The notes under the pieces were generated by a model. It ran no database searches. It was not told the DNA's origin and saw nothing but the letters and a program-made list of their open reading frames with translations. Both the position numbers and the translations under genes were made by a program. Source: Clostridia bacterium (lineage in GTDB: Bacteria > Bacillota > Clostridia > TANB77 > CAG-508). Taken from it: a DNA stretch of 64,000 nucleotides. The stretch lies in NCBI GenBank assembly GCA_017430135.1, contig JAFRNM010000018.1:186001-250000 (forward strand), written 5' to 3'. Positions 42,336-51,186 of this stretch are shown piece after piece. Every line of letters starts with the position of its first letter. Position 1 is the first letter of the stretch.

Positions 42336-42379
42336 AGAGGTGGATTCGTGTGCCTACACAAATCTGCCTCTATTTTTTT
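42336..42379 (+). terminator. Attenuator-like hairpin in the sigma gene leader
   Basis: AGAGGTGGATT (42336-42346) pairs over 11 bp (two G-U) with AATCTGCCTCT (42361-42371), then TTTTTTT. A short ORF beginning at ATG 42282 (AGGAGAATATAG upstream) runs across it, in frame with the sigma gene, so leader translation could control read-through as in Tn916. Confidence 0.65.
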
Positions 42380-42410
42380 GGTGAAAGCCTTTATTCTTCA
42401 ATGTAGAGGT

Positions 42411-42449
42411 CCTCCAAATTTGAATTTTTCAAAATTCAAATTTAGGAGG
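42411..42449 (+). promoter_or_regulatory. Hairpin that buries the sigma gene RBS
   Basis: CCTCC-AAATTTGAATTTT (42411-42428) is complementary to AAAATTCAAATTT-A-GGAGG (42431-42449), with a loop of two bases and one bulge. The 3' end is the Shine-Dalgarno sequence of the gene starting at 42456. Translation should need melting or a ribosome moving through the leader. Confidence 0.75.
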
Positions 42450-42455
42450 AAAATA

Positions 42456-42935
42456 ATGAAAATATTTAATTATAAAGGTAAAAAATTATGTGATTATATA
42501 GTTTATACTAATGAAAAAAATAAGCATATTGCAATATTTAGAGATGGAGAAAATAAAATTCAAGAAGTAGAGATAAGCGATATTATTAAAGAGGCTCTTA
42601 TTAACGAAAAAAGAAAAGAAAAAAGACAGAAGAATGAATTTGATAGACATATAGAACATTATGCACTCTACGAATACCAATTAAATAGTAGAGTACTGGA
42701 CAAGCCTATAAATTTAGAAGAACAGTTTGAGAATAAACTTATTAATAAAGAACTGAAAGACGCCATTAATTCATTATCTGAATTGCAGAAAAGAAGAATT
42801 AAAATGTACTATTTTGAAAACAAAACATTGAAAGAAATTGCAGATATAGAAGGATGTGCAATTATGTCTGTAAAGGATAGTTTAGATATTGCTATAGACA
42901 AATTAGAAAAAAAATTAAAAAATTTTAAAAATTAG
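42456..42935 (+). CDS. Sigma-70 region 4-like factor of the element
   Basis: 159 residues from ATG 42456. The C-terminal part DAINSLSELQKRRIKMYYFE, NKTLKEIADIEG and SVKDSLDIAIDKLEKKL is a sigma region 4 HTH. The N-terminal part is unlike region 2. Tn916/Tn1549-type elements carry such a gene upstream of xis and int. Its translation is probably limited by the hairpin covering its RBS. Confidence 0.75.
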   Translation: MKIFNYKGKKLCDYIVYTNEKNKHIAIFRDGENKIQEVEISDIIKEALINEKRKEKRQKNEFDRHIEHYALYEYQLNSRVLDKPINLEEQFENKLINKELKDAINSLSELQKRRIKMYYFENKTLKEIADIEGCAIMSVKDSLDIAIDKLEKKLKNFKN

Positions 42936-42956
42936 ACCTTAAAAAATGCGTTTTAG

Positions 42957-43000
42957 TGAGGAAATAAGTGAGAGGGATATTTCTTACTTATTTTCTCTCT
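42957..43000 (+). terminator. Hairpin before the small membrane gene
   Basis: AAATAAGTGAGA and TTCTTACTTATTTT pair across GGGATAT, then a T-rich tract. A possible attenuator. Confidence 0.5.
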
Positions 43001-43026
43001 TTAAAATATCGAAGGAGGATATGTCA

Positions 43027-43200
43027 ATGAAATTATTTATTCTATTTTTAATCATTATTAGTATTGCTCTGACTATTTTAGCAATTTTAAATACCATTCG
43101 CTTAAAAAAATTAGAAAAAGCAAAACATACACCAAGATTATCAGAACTTCATGGAAAAGAATTTGGCAAATATATGGATTATTTAACAAAAGACTTATAA
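43027..43200 (+). CDS. 57-residue membrane protein
   Basis: From ATG 43027 (GAAGGAGG upstream; ATG 43021 is closer than usual). One N-terminal membrane helix (residues 2-23) and a charged tail KKLEKAKHTPRLSELHGKEF. Function unknown. Confidence 0.6.
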   Translation: MKLFILFLIIISIALTILAILNTIRLKKLEKAKHTPRLSELHGKEFGKYMDYLTKDL

Positions 43201-43259
43201 TAGGCGTATTGTGTCTAAAATCTGTGTACGGAAAATTCACCAATTAAGGAGCTAAAGAA

Positions 43260-43679
43260 ATGTCAAAAAAAGATGAGATTATTACTCTATATTTTGAGGA
43301 AAAGATGTCTGCAATTGAAATTTCTAAAAATATTGAAGTAGGACAATCCTATATTACAAAAGTAATAAAACAGGATTCAAGGTATAGTGAAGAAAAGCAA
43401 AGAAGAAAAGAAAATACTAGAGAAAGGCATAATAAAATTAATCGTGAAAATATGAGAAAAGTTAGAAAAGAACTTGCAATATCAAATGATGTTTTAAAAA
43501 TACAGCATTATCAAGCAAGTTTAGAATTATCTGGAAGAAAAACAATTAGCAATAGAGCTTTTAGAAACTGGAATTCAAGTATTTATAGATTCCACGAAAA
43601 AACTAAAGAATATAGAGTTAAAGAAGAATTAAAAGAAAAAATTTCTTATGCAGTTCCAAAAAAGATCAAATGGAAGTGA
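43260..43679 (+). CDS. DNA-binding HTH protein
   Basis: 139 residues, basic. SKKDEIITLYFEEKMSAIEI then SKNIEVGQSYITKVIKQD is a resolvase-like or homeodomain-like HTH. The remaining part is rich in Lys/Arg/Glu. The RBS AAGGAGC lies upstream. Probably an element regulator. Confidence 0.65.
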   Translation: MSKKDEIITLYFEEKMSAIEISKNIEVGQSYITKVIKQDSRYSEEKQRRKENTRERHNKINRENMRKVRKELAISNDVLKIQHYQASLELSGRKTISNRAFRNWNSSIYRFHEKTKEYRVKEELKEKISYAVPKKIKWK

Positions 43680-43689
43680 GGATATTCAA

Positions 43690-44022
43690 ATGGATTATTT
43701 TAAAGTATTTATTATTATAAACAAGAAAGCATTTAAAGAATATATTGAAAATAAATATAGTTATGATACTACTTTTTTATCTGATGAAAATAATAATTCT
43801 AAAATTCATTTAGTACCATATACTATTCCATACGAATTAATTAAAATGTATGTTGATGAAAAAATGGAACAAGAATATGTTACATATATTAATTCAGTTG
43901 GAAAATGGGAAGAATTAACATATACTATTTTTGATGAAAATGATATTAAAACTTTAATTGATATGAAAGCAATAATAAGTTATGAAGAATATCAAGCAAT
44001 CAATAAAGAAGTGAAGTTATGA
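43690..44022 (+). CDS. Hypothetical element protein
   Basis: 110 residues from ATG 43690 (GTGAGGAT upstream). MDYFKVFIIINKKAFKEYIE... is acidic and soluble, without a recognised motif. Overlaps the Xis-like gene by 4 bp (ATGA). Confidence 0.55.
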   Translation: MDYFKVFIIINKKAFKEYIENKYSYDTTFLSDENNNSKIHLVPYTIPYELIKMYVDEKMEQEYVTYINSVGKWEELTYTIFDENDIKTLIDMKAIISYEEYQAINKEVKL

Positions 44023-44225
44023 GTGATATAGATAAATTATATTATGAGGAAATGTTTAAAGATTACAAAGATGTAGTAAAACCAGTCGAACTAAAAGAAA
44101 TGTTAGGATTCGGAACAAATAAAACATATAAATTGCTAAAGAACCAAGAAATATATAATAAAAGAATCGGAAATAACTACATTATTCCAAAAATAAGTGT
44201 AATCGAATATCTTATAAAAAATTAA
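44019..44225 (+). CDS. Excisionase-like small HTH protein
   Basis: A 68-residue protein. VVKPVELKEMLGFGTNKTYK then LLKNQEIYNKRIGNNYIIPK is the winged HTH pattern of excisionases (helix_turn_helix_17 type). It lies directly upstream of the integrase gene, as Xis does in Tn916. Confidence 0.75.
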   Translation: MSDIDKLYYEEMFKDYKDVVKPVELKEMLGFGTNKTYKLLKNQEIYNKRIGNNYIIPKISVIEYLIKN

Positions 44226-44227
44226 AA

Positions 44228-44292
44228 ATTGGGCTGATTTCTTATTGGACTTACGCTATAATATTAGTGTAATCAGTAGGTAATCAGCTTTT
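44228..44292 (+). promoter_or_regulatory. int promoter region with inverted repeat
   Basis: GGGCTGATTTCTTATTGGAC followed by TTACGCTATAATATT gives a TATAAT -10 box with GGGCTGA at the -35 position. GCTGATT near 44233 is repeated inverted as AATCAGC at about 44283-44289. Shares GGGCTGA and TACGCTATA with the ICE at 23152. Confidence 0.55.
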
Positions 44293-44312
44293 TTATGAGA
44301 GGAGTAAAAAAG

Positions 44313-45710
44313 ATGATAGGAAATAGATTACAAAAAATGGATTTAAGTGTAACAGTTAGCTTACAAGAGAAAGGAGGAATATACCAAGCAGTATTAAGTT
44401 ATAAAGATTTATCGGATAAATGGAAAACTAAATGGAAAAGTACGAGTGTAAAAGTTAAGCCTGGTAATAAAAAACTTGCAAAAGAAAAAGCAGAATTAAT
44501 CAAAGATAAATTTGAGCAAGAAATGTACGAAAAGTTAAAACCAAAAAGAACTGGAATTGAAGAACAATTAGATATGGAATTTATAGATTTTATGAATATG
44601 AGATTAGAAGAAGTAAGTGTCAAAAGAAAATATGAATATGACACTTATGCAGGTTATAAATCAAATATTAATACTCACATGAGAAATTTTTTTGGTTCTT
44701 CAAAACAATTCAACGAAAATGAAGAAAATGATGAAGTTGAAACTAAAAAAGGAAAACAAAAAGAACAACATATTTATATAGTAGAAGAAATAACATCAGA
44801 ATTAATTGATAAGTTTTTTACATATTTATCATTAGATTGCAATTTAAAAAATACAAGTATTAAGCATTATAGAAATCAAATAAGTGTAGCGTTTGAACAA
44901 TTAGATAAAAAGAATATAATGTCAAAACCAACAAAAGGAATTGAAACACTAAAGCAAGAAACATTTATGCCAGAAACCTATAATATGCAAGAGCTAAATC
45001 AATTACTTAAAATAATAAAAAATGATGTTATAGAAATTCCAGTATTACTTGCAACATATTACGGACTAAGGCGAAGTGAGGCTGTAGGCTTGAAGTGGAG
45101 TGCCATTGATTTTGATAATGATTGTCTTTATATAAATCATACTGTAGTACAAGTATCAGGTTGTGCAAATAAACTTGTAGAAGGAAAATTAGTTGCTAAA
45201 GATAGAACAAAGAGTATTCATAGTAATAGAAAGCTACCATTATATAAGGAAGTAAAAGATGCTTTGTTAGAAAAGAAAAGACAAATTGAATTAAATAAAC
45301 AATTATTAAGAGGTGGCTATAATCAAAATTATTCTGATTATGTATGTGTAAAAGATGATGGAGATATTATAAAACCAAATCATATAACACATAGATTTTT
45401 AAAAATAATAAGAAGAAATAAACTTAAAGAAATAAGATTCCATGATTTGAGGCATACAATAGCGACAGAATTAAATGCTAATGGAGTTGATCTAAAAGCT
45501 ATTGGAGAGTTTTTAGGGCATGGCAATTTATCTACTACGAAACGATATGCACATCCAGATGAAAGAATTAAACAAAATGTAATGGAAACTTATGAAAAAT
45601 TAATTAACAATGGAGATAAATCAAAAAAAGAAGAAGAAGAAAAAGAAAATAAACCTAAAAGATTTATTGTTAAAAGAAAAAATATAAATAGACTTGCAAA
45701 AGTAGTATAA
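44313..45710 (+). CDS. int: Tyrosine recombinase (integrase) of the small element
   Basis: 465 residues from ATG 44313 (GAGAGGAG upstream). Catalytic residues are visible: Arg in YYGLRRSEAVGLKW, HxxR in FHDLRHTIATEL, His/Gly in FLGHGNLSTTKRY and the Tyr in that segment (KRYAHPD). The N-terminal arm-binding and SAM-like domains precede them. It lies beside tRNA-Arg(TCT), the likely attachment site. Confidence 0.9.
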   Translation: MIGNRLQKMDLSVTVSLQEKGGIYQAVLSYKDLSDKWKTKWKSTSVKVKPGNKKLAKEKAELIKDKFEQEMYEKLKPKRTGIEEQLDMEFIDFMNMRLEEVSVKRKYEYDTYAGYKSNINTHMRNFFGSSKQFNENEENDEVETKKGKQKEQHIYIVEEITSELIDKFFTYLSLDCNLKNTSIKHYRNQISVAFEQLDKKNIMSKPTKGIETLKQETFMPETYNMQELNQLLKIIKNDVIEIPVLLATYYGLRRSEAVGLKWSAIDFDNDCLYINHTVVQVSGCANKLVEGKLVAKDRTKSIHSNRKLPLYKEVKDALLEKKRQIELNKQLLRGGYNQNYSDYVCVKDDGDIIKPNHITHRFLKIIRRNKLKEIRFHDLRHTIATELNANGVDLKAIGEFLGHGNLSTTKRYAHPDERIKQNVMETYEKLINNGDKSKKEEEEKENKPKRFIVKRKNINRLAKVV

Positions 45711-45833
45711 AAAATAGTATATACATAAGTGTATATACCATCAACAAGTTATATATATCTAAAAAAAAGTGTCAGTTTTTTTTAGATAATTTGAAGTTCT
45801 TGATTTTTATAAATCGCTGAAACCCTTGATATA

Positions 45834-45910
45834 TGGTGAGCCAGGAGGGGTTCGAACCCCCGACCCCGGGCTTAGAAGGCCCGTGCTCTATCCAACTGAG
45901 CTACTGACCC
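45834..45910 (-). tRNA. tRNA-Arg (TCT), CCA encoded
   Basis: Minus strand. Acceptor GGGTCAG with CTGGCTC, anticodon stem CGGGC/GCCCG around loop CTTCTAA (anticodon TCT, reads AGA/AGG), T loop TTCGAAC and CCA end. Its 3' end faces the integrase of the small element. Confidence 0.95.
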
Positions 45911-46023
45911 ATATTTGGATTTCATAAATTTATAAATTTCAATGTTCAAAATTTTTTAGATGTTTTTTTAGATATGGGCTATCTAAAACCTCTAAACCCT
46001 TGACAATGGCTAACCTTTGAGAA

Positions 46024-46075
<52 letters not shown>

Positions 46076-46141
46076 ATTTGTTGTAACAATAAGTATAATA
46101 CCACATTTAAAATGAATTGTCAAGCATTTTTTAAAAAATAA

Positions 46142-46218
46142 TGGTGCAGCAGGAGGAATTCGAATCCCCGACCTCTCGGTTCGTAGCCGAGTGCTCTATC
46201 CAGCTAAGCTACTGCTGC
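46142..46218 (-). tRNA. tRNA-Arg (ACG), CCA encoded
   Basis: Minus strand. Acceptor GCAGCAG/CTGCTGC, anticodon stem CTCGG/CCGAG around CTACGAA, anticodon ACG. With inosine it reads CGU, CGC and CGA, but not CGG. This fits the absence of CGG from native genes. Two AT-rich hairpins follow toward pyrD (near 46234-46262 and 46290-46318). Confidence 0.95.
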
Positions 46219-46392
46219 ATTTTTTTTAGTTCTAAGAAATTGCGATTTTAAGAAGCAATTTCTGTAGAAATAAAATATGCGAACGTTATAAATTCTTAAA
46301 GCTTCGCTTTTAGAATTTGTTAGTCCGTTTTTCACAATACCTATTATACTTTGATTTTTAATATTTTTCAAGTATATTTGTAAAATTTATTA

Positions 46393-46426
46393 TAAAAAAA
46401 GAGATTACATTTTTTATTTTGTAATC
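46393..46426 (-). terminator. Terminator of the pyr operon
   Basis: On the minus strand GATTACA and TGTAATC pair across an A-rich loop, followed by TCTTTTTTT, 13 bp after the pyrD stop. Confidence 0.8.
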
Positions 46427-46438
46427 CCTACTTTTTAT

Positions 46439-47347
46439 TTAGTTCATTTCAACTTTTCCAACAATATCTTTTACGTCATCTATATTAAATTTCTTCATAT
46501 AGTCCTCTATTCCTTGAGCTGTTTTTACACTTGTATATGGATCTATAAAGTTTCCTGCTCCAATTGAAATTGCACTTGCTCCTGCTAGCATAAATTCTAC
46601 AGCATCTTCTCCATTTACTATTCCCCCCATTCCTAGTATCGGAATATTTACTGCTTGTGCTACTTGATATACCATTCTAACTGCAACTGGTTTTATTGCT
46701 GGTCCTGATAATCCACCTGTATTATTTGCAAGTACTGGTTTTCTTTTATTTATATCTATTTTCATTCCTAGCAAAGTATTAATTAATGAAACTCCATCAG
46801 CTCCTGCATCTTCTACTGCTTTTGCAATTGATGCTATATCCGTTACATTTGGTGTCAATTTAACAATTAGTGGCTTGTCCAAAACTTTTCTAACTTCACT
46901 TGTTACTGCTTTAACTCCTTCATATGTATTTCCAAATGCCATACATCCAGCCTTCACATTTGGACAAGATAGGTTTAACTCAACTCCATCTATATCTAGT
47001 GTATTTAGTATCTTACATAGTTCAACATATTCTTCTATTGAACTTCCACATGCATTTACTATTATTGCTGTATCAAATTTTCTTAAAAATGGTAAATCAT
47101 TTTGCGCAAAATATTCTACACCAGGATTTTGAAGCCCTATACTATTTAGCATTCCACTAGCTGTTTCGCATACTCTTGCTGGCTTATTTCCACTTCTTGG
47201 CTTAAGTGATGTTCCTTTTGTTATAATTCCACCTAATTTACTTAAGTCGAAAAATTCACTATATTCTCTTCCATAGCCAAATGTTCCAGATGCTACTGTT
47301 ACTGGATTTTTCATTTCAATTCCTGCAAAATTAATTTTTGTATTCAT
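46439..47347 (-). CDS. pyrD: Dihydroorotate dehydrogenase B, catalytic subunit
   Basis: A 302-residue FMN enzyme oxidising dihydroorotate to orotate in pyrimidine synthesis. NPVTVASGTFGYG, the catalytic Cys loop NLSCPNVKAGCMAFG, VKLTPNVTDI and GMGGIVNGEDAVEFMLAGAS are typical of the class 1B enzyme, which works with PyrK encoded next to it. Last gene of the operon. Confidence 0.95.
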   Translation of the reverse strand: MNTKINFAGIEMKNPVTVASGTFGYGREYSEFFDLSKLGGIITKGTSLKPRSGNKPARVCETASGMLNSIGLQNPGVEYFAQNDLPFLRKFDTAIIVNACGSSIEEYVELCKILNTLDIDGVELNLSCPNVKAGCMAFGNTYEGVKAVTSEVRKVLDKPLIVKLTPNVTDIASIAKAVEDAGADGVSLINTLLGMKIDINKRKPVLANNTGGLSGPAIKPVAVRMVYQVAQAVNIPILGMGGIVNGEDAVEFMLAGASAISIGAGNFIDPYTSVKTAQGIEDYMKKFNIDDVKDIVGKVEMN

Positions 47348-47385
47348 ATTTCATATCTCCTAACTTTATTTTATTTGCAATATTA

Positions 47386-48177
47386 CTAAATATCTACATC
47401 AGCCGCTTTGAAAACAGGTCCTGCTTTGCAAACATGAACATATTGTGGTGCATCTTTAGGACTACTAGCTGTTTTTACAGCACAACCTAAACATACTCCT
47501 AAACCACATCCCATATTTTCTTCTAATGATATTTGACATGGAATATTTTTTTCTATTGCAAGTTTTTGCACTGCTCTTAGCATTGGTAATGGTCCACAAG
47601 CATATATACTATCTACTTTTCCCGCTTCTATATCATGTCTTAGAAAATCTATAGCAAAGCCTTTTTGGCTATAACTTCCATCATCTGTTGTTAAAACTAA
47701 ATTAGTTGAAACATTTTTAAATTCATCTTCTAATACAACTAAATCTTTATTTCTAAAACCTAAATATGTATTAACATTTTTTCCATCATTTATTGCATTT
47801 TTAGCTAGTTCATAAAGTGGAAATACACCTATTCCCCCACCTATTATTGCTAAATTGTTGTAACTTTCGTATTTAAAAGTACCATTACCAAGTGGACCTA
47901 TTATATCTATTAAATCTCCAACATTTTTTGTAGATAATATTTTAGTTCCTTTCCCTTTTACTTGAAAAATGAACTCTAGTTTTCCACTTTCTTTATCCAA
48001 ATTGTGGATACTTATTGGCCTTCTTAAAAATGGTTCTGTTTGATCATTTACACGAATTTCTATAAAGTGTCCTGGTTTTGACTTTTCCACTATTTCTTTT
48101 GCTTCTACACTGAATTTAAAAATTCCTGGTATTAATTCTTTCTTATCAATCAATTTTGCTTTTAAATTTACTGGCAT
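47386..48177 (-). CDS. pyrK: Dihydroorotate dehydrogenase electron transfer subunit
   Basis: 263 residues. FAD-binding RRPISIHN, NAD-binding GGGIGVFPLYELAK, and a C-terminal 2Fe-2S cluster from ENMGCGLGVCLGCAVK and a later Cys (VHVCKAGPVF). Passes electrons from PyrD to NAD. Its gene is 38 bp upstream of pyrD. Confidence 0.95.
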   Translation of the reverse strand: MPVNLKAKLIDKKELIPGIFKFSVEAKEIVEKSKPGHFIEIRVNDQTEPFLRRPISIHNLDKESGKLEFIFQVKGKGTKILSTKNVGDLIDIIGPLGNGTFKYESYNNLAIIGGGIGVFPLYELAKNAINDGKNVNTYLGFRNKDLVVLEDEFKNVSTNLVLTTDDGSYSQKGFAIDFLRHDIEAGKVDSIYACGPLPMLRAVQKLAIEKNIPCQISLEENMGCGLGVCLGCAVKTASSPKDAPQYVHVCKAGPVFKAADVDI

Positions 48178-48190
48178 AATAATCCCCCTC

Positions 48191-49114
48191 TTATAAAACA
48201 GAATTAAGTTCTTCCTTCATTCTAATTGCCTCAGCACGAGTTGCTTTAGCATAATCACTTTCTTGGAATTCATCTTTCCATCTATCAGATTTATATGCAC
48301 ACATTAGACTTCTTGAAGCATTTACTATTCCTCCTAGGCCATTTTTATCGAAGCCAAGTGCAATATCTTCTGGCTTCCCACCTTGTGCACCATAACCTGG
48401 TATTAAGAAAAATGTGTGTGGCGCAGTTTTTCTTATATCTTCTAATTGTTTTGGGTATGTTGCCCCCACTACTGCCGCAATACTGCTGTAATTATATTCT
48501 CCTCTAAGTTCTTCTCCCCACTTTTCAACCAATTTTGCAACATTTGTATACACTTCTTCTCCACTTTCTAATTTTATGTCTTGCAATTCTCCAGATGATG
48601 GATTTGATGTTTTTACTAATATAAATAATCCTTTATTATACTTCTTGCAATCCTCTATAAATGGCTTTACGCAGTCAGTTCCCATATATGGATTTACTGT
48701 AATAAAGTCTACATCAAATATTGCTTCTTCCATATCTCCAATTTTTGTTTTTCCAAGATACGCATTTGAATACCCAGCTGCTGTTGAACCAATATCTCCT
48801 CTTTTGGCATCTACAATTACTATCATTCCTTTTTCTTTAGCATATTTACAAGTTTCTTCAAATGCTTTCATACCTGGCACCCCAAACATTTCATAAAATG
48901 CTATTTGCGGTTTTATTGCTGGAATAATATCACAAGTTTCATCTATTAATGCTTTGTTGTATTCAATTATAGCTTGTGCTGCTCCTTCTAATGTTTTTGG
49001 ATATTTATTTGTTACACATTCTGGCAACATTTCATATCTTGGGTCTAACCCCATTACTGTGGGATTTCCTGTTTCCTTTATTTTATCTATTAATCTATCA
49101 ATTGCATTTTTCAC
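48191..49114 (-). CDS. pyrF: Orotidine 5'-phosphate decarboxylase
   Basis: 307 residues, the longer 'type 2' form. VMGLDPRYEMLP at the start, the catalytic IVDAKRGDIGSTAAGYSNAY (DxKxxD), and FLIPGYGAQGG (phosphate loop). Makes UMP from OMP. Start follows AGGAGAAGG. Confidence 0.95.
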   Translation of the reverse strand: MKNAIDRLIDKIKETGNPTVMGLDPRYEMLPECVTNKYPKTLEGAAQAIIEYNKALIDETCDIIPAIKPQIAFYEMFGVPGMKAFEETCKYAKEKGMIVIVDAKRGDIGSTAAGYSNAYLGKTKIGDMEEAIFDVDFITVNPYMGTDCVKPFIEDCKKYNKGLFILVKTSNPSSGELQDIKLESGEEVYTNVAKLVEKWGEELRGEYNYSSIAAVVGATYPKQLEDIRKTAPHTFFLIPGYGAQGGKPEDIALGFDKNGLGGIVNASRSLMCAYKSDRWKDEFQESDYAKATRAEAIRMKEELNSVL

Positions 49115-49167
49115 TTTTCCTTCTCCTTTTTATTATCATTTTTAAAGTACACTTTTTCTATTTTTGA

Positions 49168-49200
49168 GTTAACTTTTTAAGAGTGTCCCAAAAAGTTAAC
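49168..49200 (-). repeat. 11-bp inverted repeat at the end of pyrC
   Basis: GTTAACTTTTT and AAAAAGTTAAC flank 11 bases; the right arm contains the pyrC stop. There is no U-run beyond it on the minus strand, so it may limit decay or be a processing site rather than a terminator. Confidence 0.5.
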
Positions 49201-50467
49201 CTTCATATACAACTCTACCACTTACTATTGTGTATTTAACTTTTCCTTTTAATTTCTTTCCTATAAACGGACTATTTTTTGATTTTGATACTATCATTTC
49301 TTTTGTGTATACATACTCTTCATTTGGATCAAATATTGTTATATCTGCGATTTTTCCTACCTCTATTGTTCCTCTATCTAAGTTTAACATTTGAGCAGGA
49401 TTATATGATGTTAATTTTACAAGTTCTAAGTAAGTTAATGCTCCTGTATCTATTAAACTCATAATTTCTGCTGGAAGTGCAGTTTCGAATCCTATTATTC
49501 CATTTGGGGCTTTTTCTAAACCTTGATTTTTTTCTTCTTCTGTATGTGGTGCATGGTCTGTTACTATTGCATCTATTGTTCCATCTTGCAAGCCTCTTAT
49601 TATTGCTTGTCTATCTTTTTCTTCTCTTAGTGGAGGATTCATTTTTGCATTTACTCCAGAATTTAGTACTTCTTCTACAGTTAAAGCTATATGATGTGTG
49701 CAGGTTTCTGCAGTTACTTTAACTCCTCTTTTTTTAGCATCTCGTATTGTATTTACGCTTGTTTCTGTACTTATATGACAGATATGTGTTCTTAATTTAT
49801 TTGTTTCTGCTAACACCACATCTCTTGCTAGCATTATTTCTTCTGCTTCAGGATATACTCCTCTTACTCCTAGTTTTTCAGCAATCGGCCCTGCATTTAT
49901 TGCTCCTTGATATAATGATTTTTCTTCACAATGTTCTGCTAAAAAAGATCCTATTTCATTTGCCTTAAACATTGCATCTCTAAATATTTTTGAATTTACA
50001 ACAGGCATTCCATCATCTGAAAATGCAACTGCTCCTGCTTCTTTTAATTCTTTAAAATCAACAAGTTCCTCTCCTTTTTCTCCTTTTGTAACTGATGCAT
50101 AAGGTCTAACATTGCATAAGTTAACTCTCTTTCCTTCTTCAATTATTTTTTGCAAAATAATAGCGCTATCAGGAGTTGGTTTTGTATTTGGCATAGGGCA
50201 AATAGTTGTAAAACCACCGGCAACAGCGCTTTTGCTACCTGTTTCGATTGTTTCTTTATGTTCAAAGCCAGGTTCTCTTAAATGACAATGCATATCAATC
50301 ATTCCAGGTATAATATTTAAATTTGTACAGTCAATTATTTTATCAGCATCTTCTGTAATATTTGGTTCAATTTTAATTACTTTTTCATCTTGAATTAAAA
50401 TATCGAATTTTCCGAATGTGTTAGTTTTATAGTCAATTAAAGTTCCGCTTTTTAGAAGTGTTTTCAT
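49196..50467 (-). CDS. pyrC: Dihydroorotase
   Basis: 423 residues from ATG 50467 (AAGGAGG upstream; an upstream in-frame start at 50500 adds an unlikely 11 residues). Zinc ligands in DMHCHLREPGFEHKE, CHISTETSV and IVTDHAPHTEEEK. Makes dihydroorotate. Length is that of the class I enzyme found in Firmicutes. Confidence 0.95.
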   Translation of the reverse strand: MKTLLKSGTLIDYKTNTFGKFDILIQDEKVIKIEPNITEDADKIIDCTNLNIIPGMIDMHCHLREPGFEHKETIETGSKSAVAGGFTTICPMPNTKPTPDSAIILQKIIEEGKRVNLCNVRPYASVTKGEKGEELVDFKELKEAGAVAFSDDGMPVVNSKIFRDAMFKANEIGSFLAEHCEEKSLYQGAINAGPIAEKLGVRGVYPEAEEIMLARDVVLAETNKLRTHICHISTETSVNTIRDAKKRGVKVTAETCTHHIALTVEEVLNSGVNAKMNPPLREEKDRQAIIRGLQDGTIDAIVTDHAPHTEEEKNQGLEKAPNGIIGFETALPAEIMSLIDTGALTYLELVKLTSYNPAQMLNLDRGTIEVGKIADITIFDPNEEYVYTKEMIVSKSKNSPFIGKKLKGKVKYTIVSGRVVYEG

Positions 50468-50534
50468 ACTAAATCCTCCTTTTTTTATTTTACCTTTCAC
50501 ATTCTACCATTAAAAAATTTTATTTGCAATATTT

Positions 50535-51068
50535 TTATTTATTTTTAATAATCATTTTTGTATCCTTATCAATTAATTGAATTAATTTTTCCATTATTTC
50601 TTTGCTAACTCCAACACAGCCCAAGGTTGGCTTTCCATAATTACAATGTAAAAAAATAGCACTACCCTGATCTGGAATATTTTCAGGATTAACCTTTATA
50701 TCTACTAAATATTCATAATCAAGTGGGAATTCTATTAAATGTTCAGCAGAATTCCAGTCTTTTTCACATTTTGTAATATCTACTAGCTGATTATAATATT
50801 TAGAGTTTATATCGTCTACCCAGTACATATTCTCATTTATTTGCATGTATTTAATTTTCATTTTAGGTTTCATCTCTTCTTCTCTATGTGTTCCCATTGC
50901 AATTCCTAGGTCAAAAGTTCCAATAGGTGTCATTTTATTTCCTTCTTTTCTTTCAGTTGAAGCACCATTTTCACCAATATAAGCTTTTGTTTTTATATTA
51001 TACTTTGGGAATGTCAAAGTAGCCTGACTATTTTCTTCAACTTCTACATATATAGTATTTTCTTCCAT
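50535..51068 (-). CDS. YkuD-type L,D-transpeptidase-like protein without signal peptide
   Basis: 177 residues. FLHCNYGKPTLGCVGVSKEI contains the HxN/G...S/TxGC motif of L,D-transpeptidases (catalytic Cys). No export signal is visible, which is unusual for a cell-wall enzyme. It is upstream of pyrC on the same strand and may be the first gene of the operon. Confidence 0.75.
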   Translation of the reverse strand: MEENTIYVEVEENSQATLTFPKYNIKTKAYIGENGASTERKEGNKMTPIGTFDLGIAMGTHREEEMKPKMKIKYMQINENMYWVDDINSKYYNQLVDITKCEKDWNSAEHLIEFPLDYEYLVDIKVNPENIPDQGSAIFLHCNYGKPTLGCVGVSKEIMEKLIQLIDKDTKMIIKNK

Positions 51069-51125
51069 TTTAATTGCCTCCTTTTTATTATATTACTATA
51101 CATTCAAATATTTGTATACTTTTTA

Positions 51126-51154
51126 TTGACAATTTTAGATTTTAAATTTAGAAT
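51126..51154 (+). promoter_or_regulatory. Promoter of pyrE
   Basis: TTGACA (51126-51131), 17-bp spacer, TAGAAT (51149-51154); RBS TTAGGAGG follows at about 51172. Confidence 0.8.
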
Positions 51155-51186
51155 AGTTTAGGAAATAAATTTTAGGAGGTACATTT

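Larger units (their letters stand above)
40518..45833. mobile_element. Small integrated element with Tn916-like regulation and integration genes
   Basis: Two minus-strand regulators are followed by plus-strand HTH, sigma-like, small membrane, Xis-like and integrase genes that end 124 bp from the 3' end of tRNA-Arg(TCT). There are no relaxase or secretion genes. It is either a deletion remnant of an ICE or a minimal satellite. The left attachment repeat was not found, so the left limit is only the first element-like gene. Confidence 0.6.

Noticed and set aside
49168..49200. Terminator between pyrC and pyrF
   Set aside because: The inverted repeat is perfect but no U-run follows on the coding strand, and the downstream pyr genes need transcription.
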